The notes beneath the pieces are model-generated. The model made no database searches and was not told the DNA's origin. It saw only the letters and a list, made by a program, of their open reading frames with translations. A stretch of DNA of 50,943 nt, taken from contig JAEESE010000023.1 of NCBI GenBank assembly GCA_016286165.1, positions 1 through 50,943 of the forward strand, read 5' to 3'. The stretch is from Bacteroidaceae bacterium. Lineage in GTDB: Bacteria > Bacteroidota > Bacteroidia > Bacteroidales > Bacteroidaceae. The translations under genes and the position numbers were made by a program. Shown piece after piece: positions 50,401 through 50,943 of this stretch (the first letter of the stretch is position 1; each line of letters begins with the position of its first letter).

Positions 50401-50452
50401 CGGCGGCGGCTTCGGTGGCGGTGGCGGCTTCGGTGGCGGCGGTGGCCGATAA
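47432..50452 (+). CDS. Outer-membrane beta-barrel protein with carboxypeptidase-regulatory and plug domains
   Basis: The 1006-residue protein has a signal peptide (LVFTAFLFFNAPAAAQ). A carboxypeptidase-regulatory-like domain (about 30-115, LPGASVTVNDSTGTMVAG...GKYTLKVSYIGFKTQTF) is followed by a TonB-plug-like domain (about 120-235, ELIKKLPGIVIDDSGKITHNGKEVRQILVDGKEFFG). The rest is a long beta barrel rich in Asn, Ser and aromatic residues. This fits the outer-membrane barrel family 3 group that lacks a SusD partner. The last ~55 residues are Gly/Arg/Asn-rich (GGNRGGNRGG, GGGFGGGGG) and unusual. A possible alternative start is ATG 47453. Function is probably TonB-linked uptake or surface assembly. 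Confidence 0.88.
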   Translation: METRRRLMAVALVFTAFLFFNAPAAAQWFNVRGTVYESSTLKGLPGASVTVNDSTGTMVAGRQTTTSGQFMIPGVPAGKYTLKVSYIGFKTQTFALNLSGKGGNKKVNDVLLREDATMMKEAVVEGKMPEMTIIDDTVAYNAAAFTVPPGAMVDELIKKLPGIVIDDSGKITHNGKEVRQILVDGKEFFGNNQQMVLRNIPAEIVDKVKAYDKQSELARVTGIDDGEEQTVLDLEIKKDRRRGWFGRVTGGYGTEERYTGHADVYRFLDKQKAGLVGNVDNTRGNGMTESQDAAASLNLEWDKLELNGGASGRFSQSSGRSWSNSQNFENRSAAYSNRMNSNGSHSNSFDTNWRIEWRPDTMTNILLRPQFGINGNRSHSRGESATFNDDPYKLVENPLEELALLRGIGVNHNLNANRNASDAISGSLSLQLNRRLNKPGRNITLNVNGGLNQNDGNSSSYSQIDYYQLLAITGEDSIYHKIQYDDSRNIGKNISTRFSYTEPVGVGQFLQFSYNYSYRYNDRDRTVASIFDPLVDMYFLGIDNYDGHMEFATPDTAQCNYTENRYQNHDVRLQYRLINSKIRFNVGLNLQPQVNAIDYTKGWKHYDVSRTFFNWSPTVNFRYRFSRQHQVEARYGGNSGQPSITDLIPDTLSNANPLAIRLGNPNLSPSFTHSANVEWRLSQPDYQRSYNFNANYRTTQNATASRTEYNETTGGRVTMPVNINGNWNAGTNFNFNTAFKDQRFRVNTNTSYNHTTANGYVYRSQEQATVKNEVNSNNIRQGLRFTFRDEIDHGDPDAEDYGMTYSKDNFEINFNANFGYQRNRATATAASNLDTYNFSYGVSANYNFWFGLNISTDINENSRRGYAESIMNTNQWIWNAQASYSFLKNRQAILTLRWNDILGQRDMVNRNISATARTDSDSERITSYGMLTFTYRFNMFGGRGISRNRDRSLDEGTEIFEGGDGERGNRDGGGNRGGNRGGGGGGGNRSGGGFGGGGGFGGGGGR

Positions 50453-50456
50453 GCCC

Positions 50457-50510
50457 AAGCTAATCAGTAGATTAGAGCGGCCTAAATGGCAGGTTAACCC
50501 AGCCTAATCA
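50457..50510. repeat. TTAG/CTAA near-palindromic units
   Basis: CTAATCAGTAGATTAG and GGTTAACCCAGCCTAATC with GCGGCCTAAATGGCAG between resemble the units at 12235 and the 22-bp array at 41784. It lies directly after the outer-membrane protein gene and may serve as its transcript end. Confidence 0.5.
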
Positions 50511-50589
50511 TCACGCTGAAATCACAAACACCAAAATAGAATTATCACATATTTGCACATGAATGCAGCCAGCAATGGCTGCATTTTTT

Positions 50590-50653
50590 TTGATTTATGA
50601 AGATTGACATATAGATTTATGAAGATTGACGATAAGATTGACGGAGATTGACA
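50590..50653. repeat. GAAGATTGACG-type tandem array
   Basis: Four or five degenerate units (ATGAAGATTGACATATAG, ATGAAGATTGACGATA, AGATTGACGG, AGATTGACAT) are related to the arms of the inverted repeat at 47167. Confidence 0.75.
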
Positions 50654-50673
50654 TCAAAAAAAATGGCAATGAT

Positions 50674-50879
50674 ATAGGAGTTGACCTATTGAGAGGAAGT
50701 GAGCCCCAGAGGGGCGTAGGAATTTAGGCAGGGGGCGAAGAGGGCCTTTAGAGGATTGCCCTTGGGCCATCCGTGCCTGATGAGGGGAGCCAGAACTCCT
50801 CTGGCGACGGAGGAGGAGTGAGCGAAGCGAACGAAACCCCTGTATCATGTCAGAAGGTATATAGAGTGCCGTAGGTACG
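50674..50879 (-). repeat. Dispersed structured element, copy 2 (full length)
   Basis: Read on the minus strand it begins CGTACCTACGGCACTCTATA and ends AGGTCAACTCCTATATCATT, with ACAGGGGTTTCGTTCGCTTC, CCCTGCCTAAATTCC and CCCCTCTGGGG in between. It is about 200 bases, longer than copy 1 by an internal GC-rich segment. The shared ends define the element's borders. Confidence 0.75.
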
Positions 50880-50903
50880 CAGGAACAAACTCAATAATTC
50901 CGT

Positions 50904-50943
50904 CGTACCTACGGCACTCTATATACTATGTTCTATGAACAGG
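50904..50943 (+). repeat. Dispersed structured element, copy 3 (cut by the window end)
   Basis: The first 40 bases of the element face copy 2 head to head. The 23-base arms 50857-50879 and 50904-50926 are exact reverse complements separated by 24 bases. It matches the first bases of the window but differs at two positions, so it is a separate copy. Confidence 0.8.

Noticed and set aside
1..50943. A circular molecule, because both ends carry the same sequence
   Set aside because: The terminal copies differ at two positions within 40 bases, so they are separate repeat copies and not an overlap.

Overview
The window reads as Bacteroidales DNA, most like Prevotella or a close relative. The evidence is: many copies of the Bacteroidetes -7 promoter box TAnnTTTG close to start codons, weak Shine-Dalgarno sites, roughly 50% GC, families typical of the order (DUF4230, GH92, a BspA-like leucine-rich-repeat protein, a carboxypeptidase-regulatory/outer-membrane-barrel protein), and the gene order lysS-gpsA-pgi. 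No rRNA, tRNA, CRISPR array or intact transposase is visible. Both ends lie in copies of one dispersed element, so the window may be a contig that broke at a repeat.

Layout. 1-4.3 kb: remnants of an AAA/DUF4143 ATPase and of a short-chain dehydrogenase, a small lipoprotein, an ECF sigma factor paired with a four-helix membrane protein, and a stand-alone AAA ATPase. 4.3-12.2 kb: GH92 mannosidase, Ca2+-type P-type ATPase and, divergent from it, an S9 dipeptidyl-peptidase-like enzyme. 12.3-16.3 kb: rmlB and rmlC (dTDP-rhamnose), a lipoprotein, and two tandem DUF4230 proteins. 16.3-26.6 kb: a secreted GH2 enzyme, then a leftward group lysS-gpsA-[GH89 remnant]-GH20-pgi-HAD phosphatase. 26.7-33.7 kb: an AraC-type regulator divergent from a complete TolC-HlyD-ABC-permease-permease exporter. 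33.7-38.9 kb: rhaA, lrgA and lrgB followed by two MFS transporters. 38.9-43.8 kb: a large secreted LRR protein and a replication-initiator-like protein with a 51-residue uninterrupted Asp/Glu tail. 44-50.5 kb: rhaD, threonine aldolase, a creatininase-family hydrolase and a large outer-membrane protein.

The genes suggest a gut or oral glycan forager. GH92, GH20, GH2 and the decayed GH89 fit host N-glycan or mucin breakdown. rhaA and rhaD, with two transporters near rhaA, fit L-rhamnose use, and lrgAB may move a small organic acid made from it.

The most unusual content is repetitive. (1) A REP-like GC-rich palindrome recurs at least eight times. Five copies lie inside genes (rmlB, HAD, gpsA, ABC ATPase, ABC permease), all in the same orientation and reading phase, adding a related 12-15 residue peptide at N-termini or linkers. 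This resembles the translated palindromic elements of Rickettsia. (2) A 45-50 bp hairpin repeat occurs three times in the first 7 kb. (3) Intergenic gaps hold many short tandem arrays with 7-26 bp units, two of them forming long inverted repeats. One 7-bp array lies inside the GH92 signal-peptide codons and a C10 tract lies before the threonine aldolase; both are candidate contingency loci. (4) Six 22-bp direct repeats and an AT-rich stretch precede the replication-initiator-like gene, like an iteron origin. All functional statements come from reading the sequence without database searches.
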